This document shows positions 8,601 through 16,592 of a stretch of DNA of 64,000 nt, in pieces. Position numbers and translations under genes: made by a program. The notes beneath the pieces were generated by a model. The model worked only from the letters and a program-made list of their open reading frames with translations. It was not told where the DNA came from and searched no databases. The stretch comes from Nocardioides furvisabuli (GTDB taxonomy: Bacteria > Actinomycetota > Actinomycetes > Propionibacteriales > Nocardioidaceae): NCBI RefSeq assembly GCF_021083185.1, contig NZ_JAIGQB010000003.1, forward strand, positions 434,001 through 498,000, read 5' to 3'. The stretch's first letter is position 1, and every line of letters starts with the position of its first letter.

Positions 8601-10609
8601 TGCACGCCCTCCTGGCGATGACGGGGTCGGGGGCGGATGGGCAGGCGCCGCGCCCACAGCCAGATGCCGTGGGCCCGGATGAGCGCGCTGCCGCGCAACG
8701 CCGCCCCCAAGGTCTTGCGGACCGGCACGTCGGTGCGCGACCCGGTCAGGCTGGCGCTGAACGGCGCGGAGCCGCCCGGCGCGTCGGTGTCGTGGCCACG
8801 CAGCGTCACGGCGACGTGGAGCCGGTCGGTCGGGATCGGCACCGCGATGTCGTAGGTGCCGTCGACGCCGTGGAAGGGCGAGACGTACATCGCCTTGTCC
8901 GTGCGTGCGCGGCCCTGCTCGTCGGGGTGGACGAGGTAGGCGTGGCGGTCGCCGTAGGTGTTGTGGACCTCGACGACCACACCGGCCTGGCGGCCCCGGT
9001 CGTCGAAGCACCAGAAGACGCTGATCGGGTTGAAGCAGAAGCCGAGCGAGCGCGGGTGGGCGGCCATGAGGATCGTGCCGGGGCGCTCGCCGGCCCCCAG
9101 CGTCACGCCGTTGTCGGCGAGGAACGCCTCGACGTTGGCGCGCAGCGACTTCTCGGGCGAGCCGAGGTGGTCGCGGGCCTCGAAGCGGGCCAGCCTGCCG
9201 TGGTCGGGCAGGTCGTCGAGGTCGACGAGCCAGCAGGTCGAGGTGTGCTCGAAGGAGCGCCGGATCGGCGTACGCCGGGTGTGGCGGATCGTGGTCTCGA
9301 AGCGGCCCGGGGCGGGCAGCACCGTGGTGGTGCGGGTCCACGGCAGGCCGAGGTGGGTCGCTGCGGCGAGTCCGGAGCGCGCACCGTCCTCGTGGAAGCC
9401 CCAGCCGTGGTAGGCGCCGGCGAAGGCGATCCGCTCGGTGTTGATCTCCGGCAGGCGGCGCGACGCGGCGACCGACTCGGGGGTGTAGAGCGGGTGCTCG
9501 TACTCCATCCGGTCGATCACGGTGGCCGGGTCGACGAGGTCCTCGCCGCCCAGGGTGACGAGGTAGTGGGTGTCGGTGGGCAGCCGCTGCAGTCGGGTGA
9601 GGTCGTAGGTCACGGTGACCACGCCGGTCTCGCTGGCGGGGCGGAAGAAGTTCCAGGACGCACGCGCGTCCTCCGCGTCCGGCAGCAGGGAGGCGTCGGT
9701 GTGCAGGAGCGCGGGGTTGCTGGAGTAGGGGAGGGCCGAGAGCAGCTCGCGCTGCAGGTCGGTCGGCTCCTCGAGCATGCCGAGCGCGTGCGACGGGTGG
9801 GTGGCGATGACCACCGCGTCGAAGGTCGTGGTGGCGCCGCTGCCGTCGGTGACCTCGACGCCGTCGGCGACCTCGCGCACGGAGGTGACCTTGGTGTCGA
9901 GGCGTACGTCGGGCAGGCCGGCCTCGACGGCGGCGACGTAGGTGCGCGAGCCGCCCGTCACCGTGCGCCACTCCGGGGAGCCGAAGACCGAGAGCATCCC
10001 GTGGTGCTGGAGGAACGTGAAGAGGTAGCGCGCGGGGTAGTCGAGGGAGGTCGCGGGGTCACAGGACCAGACGGCCGCCACGAGGGGCTCCATGAAGTGA
10101 CGGACGAAGCCGGCGGAGAAGCCGCCCTGGTCCAGGAACTCGCGCAGGGTCTCCTCGGAGGCCTCGCCCGAAGCGGGGTCGGTGGCGAGCACCGCACGGG
10201 CGCGTCGGTGGAAGCGCGGGATCTCCAGCAGCATCCGCCAGTGCTCGCGCGAGCGCAACGTCGAGCGCTGCGCGAACAGGCCGCGGGCGCCGAGCGCGCC
10301 GGCGTACTCGACGCCGGTGCCGGCGTCGCTGACCGAGAGCGACATCTCGGAGGGCTGCGTCTCCACGCCCAGCTCGGCGAAGAGCCTCAGGAGCGTGGGG
10401 TAGGTGCGCCGGTTGTGCACGATGAAGCCGGTGTCGATGGCCAGCTCGCCCTCGGGCGTGGGCACCCGGTGGGTGTCGGCATGGCCGCCGAGACGGGCGT
10501 CGGCCTCGTAGAGGGTGACGTGGGACGTGCGCGAGGCCACCCACGCAGCCGTCAGCCCGGCAACACCGGACCCGACGACCGCGACCCGACGCTGCCCGGT
10601 GCCGCTCAC
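8597..10609 (-). CDS. FAD-dependent amine-oxidase-like protein fused to DUF1365
   Basis: Two-domain protein of 670 residues. Residues 1-425 are an FAD oxidase/desaturase-like domain: VAVVGSGVAGLTAAW at 9-23 binds the ADP part of FAD, YEADARLGGHADT at 34-46 is the usual second motif, and IAFAGAYHGWGFHEDGARSG at 394-413 is the C-terminal FAD contact. Residues 437 to about 650 are DUF1365, with SLGFCFNPISVFWCFD as its signature. In mycobacteria these are, as I recall, two separate neighbouring genes (Rv0449c and Rv0448c), so this is a fusion. GTG start overlaps rskA by 4 nt. Probably oxidises the lipid made or used by the adjacent methyltransferases. Confidence 0.87.
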   Translation of the reverse strand: MSGTGQRRVAVVGSGVAGLTAAWVASRTSHVTLYEADARLGGHADTHRVPTPEGELAIDTGFIVHNRRTYPTLLRLFAELGVETQPSEMSLSVSDAGTGVEYAGALGARGLFAQRSTLRSREHWRMLLEIPRFHRRARAVLATDPASGEASEETLREFLDQGGFSAGFVRHFMEPLVAAVWSCDPATSLDYPARYLFTFLQHHGMLSVFGSPEWRTVTGGSRTYVAAVEAGLPDVRLDTKVTSVREVADGVEVTDGSGATTTFDAVVIATHPSHALGMLEEPTDLQRELLSALPYSSNPALLHTDASLLPDAEDARASWNFFRPASETGVVTVTYDLTRLQRLPTDTHYLVTLGGEDLVDPATVIDRMEYEHPLYTPESVAASRRLPEINTERIAFAGAYHGWGFHEDGARSGLAAATHLGLPWTRTTTVLPAPGRFETTIRHTRRTPIRRSFEHTSTCWLVDLDDLPDHGRLARFEARDHLGSPEKSLRANVEAFLADNGVTLGAGERPGTILMAAHPRSLGFCFNPISVFWCFDDRGRQAGVVVEVHNTYGDRHAYLVHPDEQGRARTDKAMYVSPFHGVDGTYDIAVPIPTDRLHVAVTLRGHDTDAPGGSAPFSASLTGSRTDVPVRKTLGAALRGSALIRAHGIWLWARRLPIRPRPRHRQEGVQ

Positions 10610-11340
10610 GCCGCCTCGGTGAGGTCGAAGACGGCGATCGGGTCGGTGGTGGGCTGCTCCGAGCCGCTCTCGGGCTCGACGGTGATGCCGATGGCGGCGG
10701 CCTCGGCCGCCGAGCCCTCCAGGACGACGGTCTGGTCGGGCGCGTCGGGCATCAGGCCGGCGGAGGTGAACTCGCCGCCGCTGATGAACCAGAGCTCGTA
10801 GGCCTTGCCCTCGGGGGCGGAGACCATGTCCTCGGTGCTGATGACGGCGCGGTCCTCGGACTTGGAGCGGACGACGGTCGCGCGACCTGCCTCACCGAGG
10901 TCGAGGAAGACCTCCTCGGCGTCGGGGGCCTGCAGGACCTCCTCGGCGGCGGTGAGCTGGGTGACCTGGTCGTCGTCCGACCAGGGCTGGCTCACCATGG
11001 CGCCGATGCCGACGAAGAGCGCGAGTGCCGCCGCGACCAGAAAGGGCATCCAACCCCGCCCCCGGCCTGCCGTGGTGTCGGCGAGGGGGGTCGGAGCGGG
11101 CTGGGGGACCTCGGGGGCCATCGGACGGATGTGCGTGATGCCGGCCAGGACGGACTCGCGGAGCGCGGCCGGCGGCGCGGTGGCGACCGTCTCGGACAGC
11201 AGCGCCGCGGTCTCGCGCAGCTCTGCCACCTCGGCGCGGCAGTCCTCGCACTGGGCGAGGTGCTGCTCGAACCGGGCCCGCTCGAGGTCGTCGAGCGCGT
11301 CCATGGCGTAGGCGCCCGTGAGCTTGTGAAGATCGCTCAT
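10606..11340 (-). CDS. rskA: Anti-sigma-K factor RskA
   Basis: Membrane anti-sigma factor of 244 residues controlling SigK. Residues 1-45 form a zinc anti-sigma domain with H27, C31 and C34 (HxxxCxxC in EQHLAQCEDC); 97-116 are one transmembrane helix; 120-244 are the extracytoplasmic RskA domain (AYELWFISGG, GITVEPESGSEQPT). Signal would be received outside and lead to regulated proteolysis, as in M. tuberculosis. The ATG overlaps the sigK stop by 4 nt (ATGA), so the partners are made in a fixed ratio. The downstream gene again overlaps by 4 nt, tying lipid enzymes to the same message. Confidence 0.93.
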   Translation of the reverse strand: MSDLHKLTGAYAMDALDDLERARFEQHLAQCEDCRAEVAELRETAALLSETVATAPPAALRESVLAGITHIRPMAPEVPQPAPTPLADTTAGRGRGWMPFLVAAALALFVGIGAMVSQPWSDDDQVTQLTAAEEVLQAPDAEEVFLDLGEAGRATVVRSKSEDRAVISTEDMVSAPEGKAYELWFISGGEFTSAGLMPDAPDQTVVLEGSAAEAAAIGITVEPESGSEQPTTDPIAVFDLTEAA

Positions 11341-11951
11341 GAGGCAACTCCCATCAGGTCTCGCAGGCGGATCAGTCCGTCGCGGATGCGTGTCTTGGCG
11401 GTGCCCAACGGAACGTCGAGCAAGGTGGCGACCTCGGTGTGCGTGTAGCCGCCGAAGTAGGTGAGCTCGACGGCCCGGCGCTGCACGTCGGTCAGGGTGG
11501 CGACCGCGTTGCGCACGCGGGCCGCCTCCAGCGAGGCCTGGGCGGCCTCGGAGGTCTGGTCGTGGTCGACCGGTGCGGTCTCCCGGTTCCAGGTCTCGTC
11601 ACGGGTGGTGGCCGCCTCGACCGAGCGGACCCGGTCGACGGCCTTGCGGTGGACGATGGTGAGGAGCCAGCCGGCAGCACTGCCACGAGCGGAGTCGTAG
11701 CGGGTGCTGGAGCGCCATGCGTCGAGGTAGGCCTCTTGCGTGACCTCCTCAGCGTGGGCCGGGTTGCGCACGACGCGCAGGGCCAGGCCGTAGGCCCGGG
11801 CCGATGTCGCGTCGTAGAACTCGGCGAAGGCGCGCTCGTCCCCGAGTGCGGCCTGCCGGAGCAGGTCGGCGAGCCTGGCTGCGTCGCCCCCGGACGGGAC
11901 GCCCTGGGGCGCCCCGTCCGGTACGGGCCTCACGTGGTCCACGTCAGTCAT
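11337..11951 (-). CDS. sigK: ECF sigma factor SigK
   Basis: Sigma factor of 204 residues. Region 2 at about 27-100 (LLRQAALGDERAFAEFYD, HAEEVTQEAYLDAWR, GSAAGWLLTIVHRKAVDRVRS); region 4 at about 140-200 (LTDVQRRAVELTYFGGYTHTEVATLL, GTAKTRIRDGLIRLRDLM). It is followed immediately by rskA with overlapping codons. A fasciclin lipoprotein gene ends 27 nt upstream; its SigK-type promoter could therefore drive sigK too, giving positive autoregulation. Expected to recognise CCATCC / CGAACA sites, both of which occur upstream in this locus. Confidence 0.93.
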   Translation of the reverse strand: MTDVDHVRPVPDGAPQGVPSGGDAARLADLLRQAALGDERAFAEFYDATSARAYGLALRVVRNPAHAEEVTQEAYLDAWRSSTRYDSARGSAAGWLLTIVHRKAVDRVRSVEAATTRDETWNRETAPVDHDQTSEAAQASLEAARVRNAVATLTDVQRRAVELTYFGGYTHTEVATLLDVPLGTAKTRIRDGLIRLRDLMGVAS

Positions 11952-11978
11952 CCTTGCAGTGTGCGTCCGGAGGGACGA

Positions 11979-12638
11979 TCACATCTGCGGCATCAGGACC
12001 TGGTCGACGACGTAGACGGTCGCGTTGGCGGTCTGCACGTTGCCGCACACGACGCTGGCGTCACCGATGGTGAAGTCCTCGCCGGAGCCCTCGACGGTCA
12101 GCGTGTCGCCGGCCAGGGTCTCCTGCTCGCCCGCGACGTCCTCGGGGGAGAGGCGCTCGCCGATCACGTGGTGGGTGAGCACCGTGGTGAGGGCCTCCTT
12201 GTCGGCGAGGAGCGCGTTGAGGTCCTTCTTCGGGATCGCCGCGAACGCGTCGTCGGTGGGCGCGAAGACGGTCAGGTTCTCGGCCGAGTTGAGGGTGTCG
12301 ACCAGACCGGCCTCGGTCACTGCGGCGACGAGGGTCTTGAGCAGCGGGTTGTTCGAGGCGGCGGTGGCGACCGGGTCGTCGGCCATGCCCTCGACCGAAC
12401 CCTCACCCTCGGTGGGAACGCCGGCGCAGCCGGGACCGAACGGACCGTCGGCGGCCATCGGCTCCTCGGACTCGGTGGGCTCCTCGGTGGGCTCCTCGGA
12501 CTCCATGGGGGCCTCGGAGGTGGTGGGCTCGCTGGCGCTGTCGGTGTCGCTCTCGCTGCCACAGGCGGCCAGGCCCATGGAGGCGGTCAGTGCGAGGGCG
12601 GCGAGGCCCATGGAGCGGGTGCGGATCTTGGTGTTCAT
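11979..12638 (-). CDS. Fasciclin-domain lipoprotein (MPT83/MPT70-like)
   Basis: Secreted lipoprotein of 219 residues. Signal peptide 1-25 ends in lipobox LAAC with C26 as the lipidated residue; 27-65 is an acidic Ser/Glu/Thr linker; about 80-218 is one fasciclin (FAS1) domain with TVFAPTDDAF, VLTHHVIGERLSPEDV and a C-terminal NATVYVVDQVLMP. MPT83 and MPT70 of M. tuberculosis are the classical SigK-controlled members of this family. The ATG at 12638 is preceded by AAAGG; upstream in-frame codons lack signal-peptide features. A near-consensus SigK promoter lies 65 nt upstream, and sigK starts 27 nt downstream. Confidence 0.92.
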   Translation of the reverse strand: MNTKIRTRSMGLAALALTASMGLAACGSESDTDSASEPTTSEAPMESEEPTEEPTESEEPMAADGPFGPGCAGVPTEGEGSVEGMADDPVATAASNNPLLKTLVAAVTEAGLVDTLNSAENLTVFAPTDDAFAAIPKKDLNALLADKEALTTVLTHHVIGERLSPEDVAGEQETLAGDTLTVEGSGEDFTIGDASVVCGNVQTANATVYVVDQVLMPQM

Positions 12639-12702
12639 GGCGGTGTGCCTTTCGACTTGGATGCCTTCTGTGTGGGCCGCGTGTGGCCCGCTTTTCAGGA
12701 GG

Positions 12703-12730
12703 TGTTCGGGGCGGTGGGTCGGGCGGATGG
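12703..12730 (-). promoter_or_regulatory. SigK promoter CCATCC-N16-CGAACA
   Basis: On the minus strand CCATCC (12730-12725) and CGAACA (12708-12703) are separated by 16 nt. This closely fits the mycobacterial SigK elements CCATCC and CGAATA. It precedes the fasciclin gene by about 65 nt and probably also transcribes sigK and the genes after it. Confidence 0.82.
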
Positions 12731-12782
12731 GTGGTTCTGCGAAAAAACTTTGAACAAACCTTGGACAAGCCCCGGACGCAGG

Positions 12783-12845
12783 CGTCGGGCGGTGGGTGAC
12801 GCAGGTTCCGGAAGGCACGGAACCTGCGCCACCCACCGCCCGACG
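12783..12845. terminator. Long hairpin, terminator/REP-like repeat
   Basis: Two 28-nt arms (12783-12810 and 12818-12845) match at 27 of 28 positions around a 7-nt loop. It lies 35 nt after the molybdopterin oxidoreductase stop, so it probably ends that transcript before the fasciclin promoter. The core GCAGGTTCCG and GGTGGGTG recur in the double hairpin at 43418-43528, suggesting a repeat family. Confidence 0.75.
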
Positions 12846-12879
12846 ACGGCAGTCAGTTGGGGGGAGCGGAGCTGGGTGG

Positions 12880-14421
12880 TCAGGACACGCTGACGGAGAT
12901 CTCCTGGAGGCCCGAGGAGCCCTCGGGGAACGGGGTCATCCGCACGTCGGACTGGACGTCGCCGTCCTTGTTGGTGGCGCGGACCGCGAGGAAGTGCTGA
13001 CCGGGCTCGGCCTCCCACTCGTAGAACCACTGACGCCAGTAGTCGTCGGTCACCTGCGGGCCGAGCGTGGCGGGCCGCCAGGCCTCGCCGTCGATGCGCA
13101 CCTCGACCTTGTCGATGCCGACTCCCTGCGCCCACGCGATGCCGCCGATGACGATCGGACCGGCGTCGCTGGTGGACAGCGGCTTGGGGGTGTCGATGCG
13201 GCTGGAGATCTTGATCGGCGCGTCGGTCGCCCAGTCGCGCTCGGTCCAGTAGGCCTGCTCGGCGTCGTACGTCGTGAGGGTCATCTTGGTGATCCACTTG
13301 CACGCGCTGACGAAGCCGTAGAGGCCCGGGACGACCATCCGTGCGGGGAAGCCGTTCTCCCGCGGCAGCGGGCCGCCGTTCATCCCGATCGCGATGAGCG
13401 CGTCACGCCCGTCGAGGGCGACGTCGAGCGGCGTGGAGATGGTCATGCCGTCCACGTCGGTCGACAGGATCTGGTCGGCCTTGGTCGCGTCGATGCCCGC
13501 GCGGGCCAGCACGTCGGCCAGGGGTACGCCGAGCCAGCGCGCGCCGCCGACGTAGGGGCCGCCGACCTCGTTGCTCACGCAGGTCAGGGTGATGTCGCGC
13601 TCCACGGTCTCCATCGCCGCGAGGTCCTCGAAGGTCAGCGTGACCTCCTCCTCGACGTCGCCGTCGATGGTGAGGGTCCACGAGTCGACGTCGACCGCCG
13701 GGACGGTCAGGCGGGTGTCGACGCGGTAGAACTCGCTGGTCGGCGTGCGCAGCGGCGTGATGCCGGGGTACTTCTGCTCCAGCCCGGTCGGGAAGGGGGG
13801 CGCGGGGTCGGTGGCGACCGGAAGCGCGACGTCGGTCCCGCCGAGGCGGTAGGACGTCACCCAGCGGCCGAGTGCCCCCATGGCCACTGCCGCTGCGGCC
13901 AGGCCGCCGGTCGCCAGCACGACCCCACGCCGGCTCGGACCGTCGACCCCCGGCGACGGGTCCGACATGCCCTGGCCGTCGATCCGGCGCAGCCACCACA
14001 GCGAGGCGGCGGCGACGACGGCCGCGACCAGGGCAGGGAGGACGTCCAGCGGCCCGGAGCCCGGGCGCAGGACGGCGAGGACGCCGGCGACGCCGGCGAG
14101 CCCCACGATGACGAGCAGCCCGGCCACCTCGCGCTTGCGGGCGACGATGCCGGCGACGGCGGCGAGCAGGAGCACGACCACGGTCACCGAGCCGACCAGG
14201 ATCGCCTTGTCGGCGCTGCCGAACTCGCGGATGGCCCATTCCTTCAGCGGCGTGGGCGTGAGGTCGATGACGGTCGAGCCGACGGCGAGCACGGGGGAGG
14301 CCGCCGGCACGGTGACCGCGGCTACGAGGTGGGCGGCTGCGAGGCCGACGACGGTCGACAGCACGCCGTACGCCGCGTGGCGCAGCATCTGCCAGCGCTC
14401 GGTCTTGTCCGGTGTCTGCAT
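12880..14421 (-). CDS. Membrane molybdopterin-dependent oxidoreductase (sulfite-oxidase fold)
   Basis: Protein of 513 residues: five hydrophobic helices (about 13-38, 73-93, 98-118, 125-145, 168-188), then an extracytoplasmic molybdopterin-binding domain from about 225 and a C-terminal immunoglobulin-like dimerisation domain. C281 in ITLTCVSNEVGG is the expected molybdenum ligand; GFPARMVVPGLYGFVSACKWI is the family signature. An RR pair precedes the last helix. By analogy to YedY/MsrP it could repair or oxidise envelope molecules. The ATG lies 6 nt after the -10 of a near-consensus SigK promoter, so the mRNA is probably leaderless and SigK-controlled. A long hairpin follows the stop. Confidence 0.88.
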   Translation of the reverse strand: MQTPDKTERWQMLRHAAYGVLSTVVGLAAAHLVAAVTVPAASPVLAVGSTVIDLTPTPLKEWAIREFGSADKAILVGSVTVVVLLLAAVAGIVARKREVAGLLVIVGLAGVAGVLAVLRPGSGPLDVLPALVAAVVAAASLWWLRRIDGQGMSDPSPGVDGPSRRGVVLATGGLAAAAVAMGALGRWVTSYRLGGTDVALPVATDPAPPFPTGLEQKYPGITPLRTPTSEFYRVDTRLTVPAVDVDSWTLTIDGDVEEEVTLTFEDLAAMETVERDITLTCVSNEVGGPYVGGARWLGVPLADVLARAGIDATKADQILSTDVDGMTISTPLDVALDGRDALIAIGMNGGPLPRENGFPARMVVPGLYGFVSACKWITKMTLTTYDAEQAYWTERDWATDAPIKISSRIDTPKPLSTSDAGPIVIGGIAWAQGVGIDKVEVRIDGEAWRPATLGPQVTDDYWRQWFYEWEAEPGQHFLAVRATNKDGDVQSDVRMTPFPEGSSGLQEISVSVS

Positions 14422-14427
14422 GGGGGG

Positions 14428-14455
14428 TGTTCGGAGCGGACGGCGCCACGGATGG
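14428..14455 (-). promoter_or_regulatory. SigK promoter, leaderless, CCATCC-N16-CGAACA
   Basis: CCATCC (14455-14450) and CGAACA (14433-14428) on the minus strand are 16 nt apart, the same hexamers and spacing as at 12703-12730. Only six C residues separate CGAACA from the ATG at 14421, so transcription should begin at the start codon. Confidence 0.82.
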
Positions 14456-14483
14456 GGTCGTGCCCGTGCGCGCGAGGTTGCGG

Positions 14484-14489
14484 CAGGAT
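14484..14489 (+). promoter_or_regulatory. -10 hexamer CAGGAT, leaderless start
   Basis: CAGGAT with 7 nt (ggcggcc) before the ATG at 14497. Confidence 0.45.
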
Positions 14490-14496
14490 GGCGGCC

Positions 14497-15252
14497 ATGA
14501 CCGACACGCCCGCCGAACTGGTCCACTACGACGTCTCCGACGCCGTCGCGACCCTCACCCTCGACAGCCCGGCCAACCGCAACGCGCTCAGCCGCCAGCT
14601 CGTCACCGAGCTGTGCGCCCACCTCGAGCGGGCCGGCGCCGACGACGACGTACGCGTGGTGCTGGTGCAGAGCTCGGGCAAGGTCTTCTGCTCCGGGGCG
14701 GACCTGGCCGAGGCGACCACGGAGGGCATGGAGGTCGGGGCCCGCCGCATCGTCGACCTGCAGCGCCTGGTCGCCACGCTGGACAAGCCGGTGGTGACGA
14801 AGAACCTCGGAGCCGTGCGTGCCGGCGGCATCGGCATCATCGCCGCGGCCGACATCGCGATCAGCGCCGAGGACGCGACCTTCGCGCTCACCGAGGTCAA
14901 GCTCGGCCTGGCGGCGGCGATCATCAGCCTCACCGTCCACCACCGGATGACTCCGCGCGCCGCGGCCCTGACCACGCTGGGCGGCGAGGTATTCACCGGC
15001 AGCGAGGCGGCGGCGTACGGCCTGGTCACGAAGGCGGTGCCGGCCGAACGCCTCGACGAGGAGGCGGCCGGGGTGTGCGCGAGCCTGGCCACCGGTGCGG
15101 CGCAGGGGCTGCGGGAGTCCAAGCGGATCCTCAACCGTGACCTCGTGGCGCGCATCGACGCGCTCGGCGAGGAGATGGCCACGACCAGTGCGCGGCTCTT
15201 CGCCAGCGACGAGGCTCGCCAGGCGATGACGTCCTTCCTCGCCCGGAAGTAG
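14497..15252 (+). CDS. Enoyl-CoA hydratase/isomerase family protein
   Basis: Crotonase-fold protein of 251 residues acting on acyl-CoA thioesters. Seen: ATLTLDSPANRNALS at the N-terminus, GKVFCSGADLAE for the first oxyanion-hole strand, LGAVRAGGIGIIAAADIAI for the second, and FALTEVKLGLAAAIIS. The position usually holding a catalytic Glu in EnoylCoA hydratases (in the GG..-LA segment) is Ala-Gly-Gly-Ile, so hydratase activity is not certain and an isomerase, hydrolase or decarboxylase is possible. The gene starts 42 nt from the divergent SigK promoter. The ATG at 14497 begins the homology; an in-frame ATG lies 9 nt earlier. Confidence 0.85.
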   Translation: MTDTPAELVHYDVSDAVATLTLDSPANRNALSRQLVTELCAHLERAGADDDVRVVLVQSSGKVFCSGADLAEATTEGMEVGARRIVDLQRLVATLDKPVVTKNLGAVRAGGIGIIAAADIAISAEDATFALTEVKLGLAAAIISLTVHHRMTPRAAALTTLGGEVFTGSEAAAYGLVTKAVPAERLDEEAAGVCASLATGAAQGLRESKRILNRDLVARIDALGEEMATTSARLFASDEARQAMTSFLARK

Positions 15253-15330
15253 CAGGAATCCGGCCCGCGCTGCATCCGGGCGGCGGCCTCGAGGCGAGAA
15301 CCTCCTGACACCCCGGCGAAGGAGAAGCGT

Positions 15331-16047
15331 GTGGAGCCCCAGCAGCGCCCCGGCAGGACCCGCGAGATCGACGGAGCCCGGATCGCGGTGGTCGGCGCCA
15401 CCGGCGCCCTCGGCGCGCTCGTGGCCGCCGAGCTCGAGCGCCGTGGCGCCCGGCTGCTGGTGGTGGGTCGCGACGCCGAGCGCCTCGCCGCGCTGGGCAC
15501 GGGCGTGGCGGTGGTGGCCGACCTCGGCGACGCGGGCGCCGGTGACGCGGTCGCTGCCGCCGCCCGCGAGCACCTCGGCGGTCTCGACGGCCTGGTCAAC
15601 GCGGCCGGGGTCGTGGCCTTCGGCGCGCTGGGCGACACGCCCGACGAGGTCGTGGAGGAGCTGTTCCTCATCAACGTCGTCGGGCCGCTCTTCCTGCTGC
15701 GCCGCGTGGTGCCGCTGCTGGAGGAGTCGCAGGGCTTCGTGCTCCAGCTCAGCGCCGTCGTGGCCGAGCGCCCGATGCCGCGGATGGCGGCCTACTCCGC
15801 CAGCAAGGCCGCGTTGAGCGCCGTCGCGACCGCGCTGCGCACCGAGCTGCGGCGCAGCCGCGTCGACGTCTACGACGTGCGCCCGCCGCACACCGAGACC
15901 GGCCTGGCCGGCCGTCCGCTGTCCGGCGAGGCGCCTGGCCTGCCGGCCGGCCTGGACCCGGCCGAGGTGGCGCGTCGCATCGTCGACGCCCTCGCCGCAG
16001 GCGAGCACGACCTCGGTGCGGACGCCTTCGCGACCCCAGCTCGATGA
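15331..16047 (+). CDS. Short-chain dehydrogenase/reductase
   Basis: NAD(P)-dependent classical SDR of 238 residues. Seen: Rossmann motif VVGATGALGALVA near 20, LVNAAGVVAFG near 88 (NAG-type motif), catalytic S in LQLSAVVAE and Y-x-x-x-K in AAYSASKAAL. The tail RPPHTETGLAG resembles the PGxxxT motif after the active site. GTG start at 15331 has AAGGAG 6-7 nt upstream. The stop overlaps the next start (ATGA), so it is co-translated with a small membrane protein. The substrate cannot be inferred. Confidence 0.88.
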   Translation: MEPQQRPGRTREIDGARIAVVGATGALGALVAAELERRGARLLVVGRDAERLAALGTGVAVVADLGDAGAGDAVAAAAREHLGGLDGLVNAAGVVAFGALGDTPDEVVEELFLINVVGPLFLLRRVVPLLEESQGFVLQLSAVVAERPMPRMAAYSASKAALSAVATALRTELRRSRVDVYDVRPPHTETGLAGRPLSGEAPGLPAGLDPAEVARRIVDALAAGEHDLGADAFATPAR

Positions 16048-16472
16048 GCCTGGCCGAGCCCGCACCCTGGCTGCTGCTCGTCGCGGCAGCCCACCTGGGC
16101 TTCCAGCTCACCGTCGACCTCGTCGTCTACCCCGCGCTCGGCGACGTGCCGCGCGAGGCGTGGACCGTGGCGCACGAGCGGCACTCGCGCCGGATCACGC
16201 CGGTGGTCGCGCTGGTCTACCCGCCGCTCGTGCTGCTGCTCGGCTGGACCGCGCTCGCGGAGCCGGCCGAGGCGGGCACGTGGCTGGCTGTCGCCGGCGG
16301 GCTGCTGGCGGTCGTCACGACCGCCGCAGTGGCTGCGCCGACCCACGGCCGGCTGTCCTCGGCCCCGCCCGAGGACCGGGCGGCGCTGATGCGGCGGCTC
16401 GGCCGCGCCGACCGGGTCCGCACGGCCGGCGCCGTCGTCTGCGTCGCCGGCGCACTGCTGCTGGTGGGCTGA
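16044..16472 (+). CDS. Four-helix membrane protein of unknown function
   Basis: Protein of 142 residues with four hydrophobic segments (about 8-30, 50-68, 77-97, 125-141) and a charged loop with EDRAALMRRLGRADRVR before the last helix. A histidine-rich start (AAHLGFQLTVDLVVYP) resembles DUF1772-like membrane proteins, but this is only a weak resemblance. The ATG overlaps the SDR stop by 4 nt, so the two probably work together. No function can be assigned. Confidence 0.75.
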   Translation: MSLAEPAPWLLLVAAAHLGFQLTVDLVVYPALGDVPREAWTVAHERHSRRITPVVALVYPPLVLLLGWTALAEPAEAGTWLAVAGGLLAVVTTAAVAAPTHGRLSSAPPEDRAALMRRLGRADRVRTAGAVVCVAGALLLVG

Positions 16473-16592
16473 GGGCCACGAGCGGGGTCCCGCGGATGCG
16501 CGGGAAGTCGGCGATGGCGCCGGCTCGCGGGTACGCTTTCCGGTCTGCCCGGGACGGTCGGCAGCAGTTCATCGGGGGATGAGGAGCGGGAG

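Noticed and set aside
7251..9971. Long minus-strand frame extending the first CFA-like gene across the FAD oxidase
   Set aside because: The extension is a different frame of the oxidase coding region. The GTG at 8600 overlapping the upstream stop is the real start.
12880..16065. Very long open frame (over 1000 codons) on the minus strand across the enoyl-CoA hydratase and SDR genes
   Set aside because: Only the part from 14421 downwards has homology; the rest is antisense of two well-supported genes and is open only because of high GC content.
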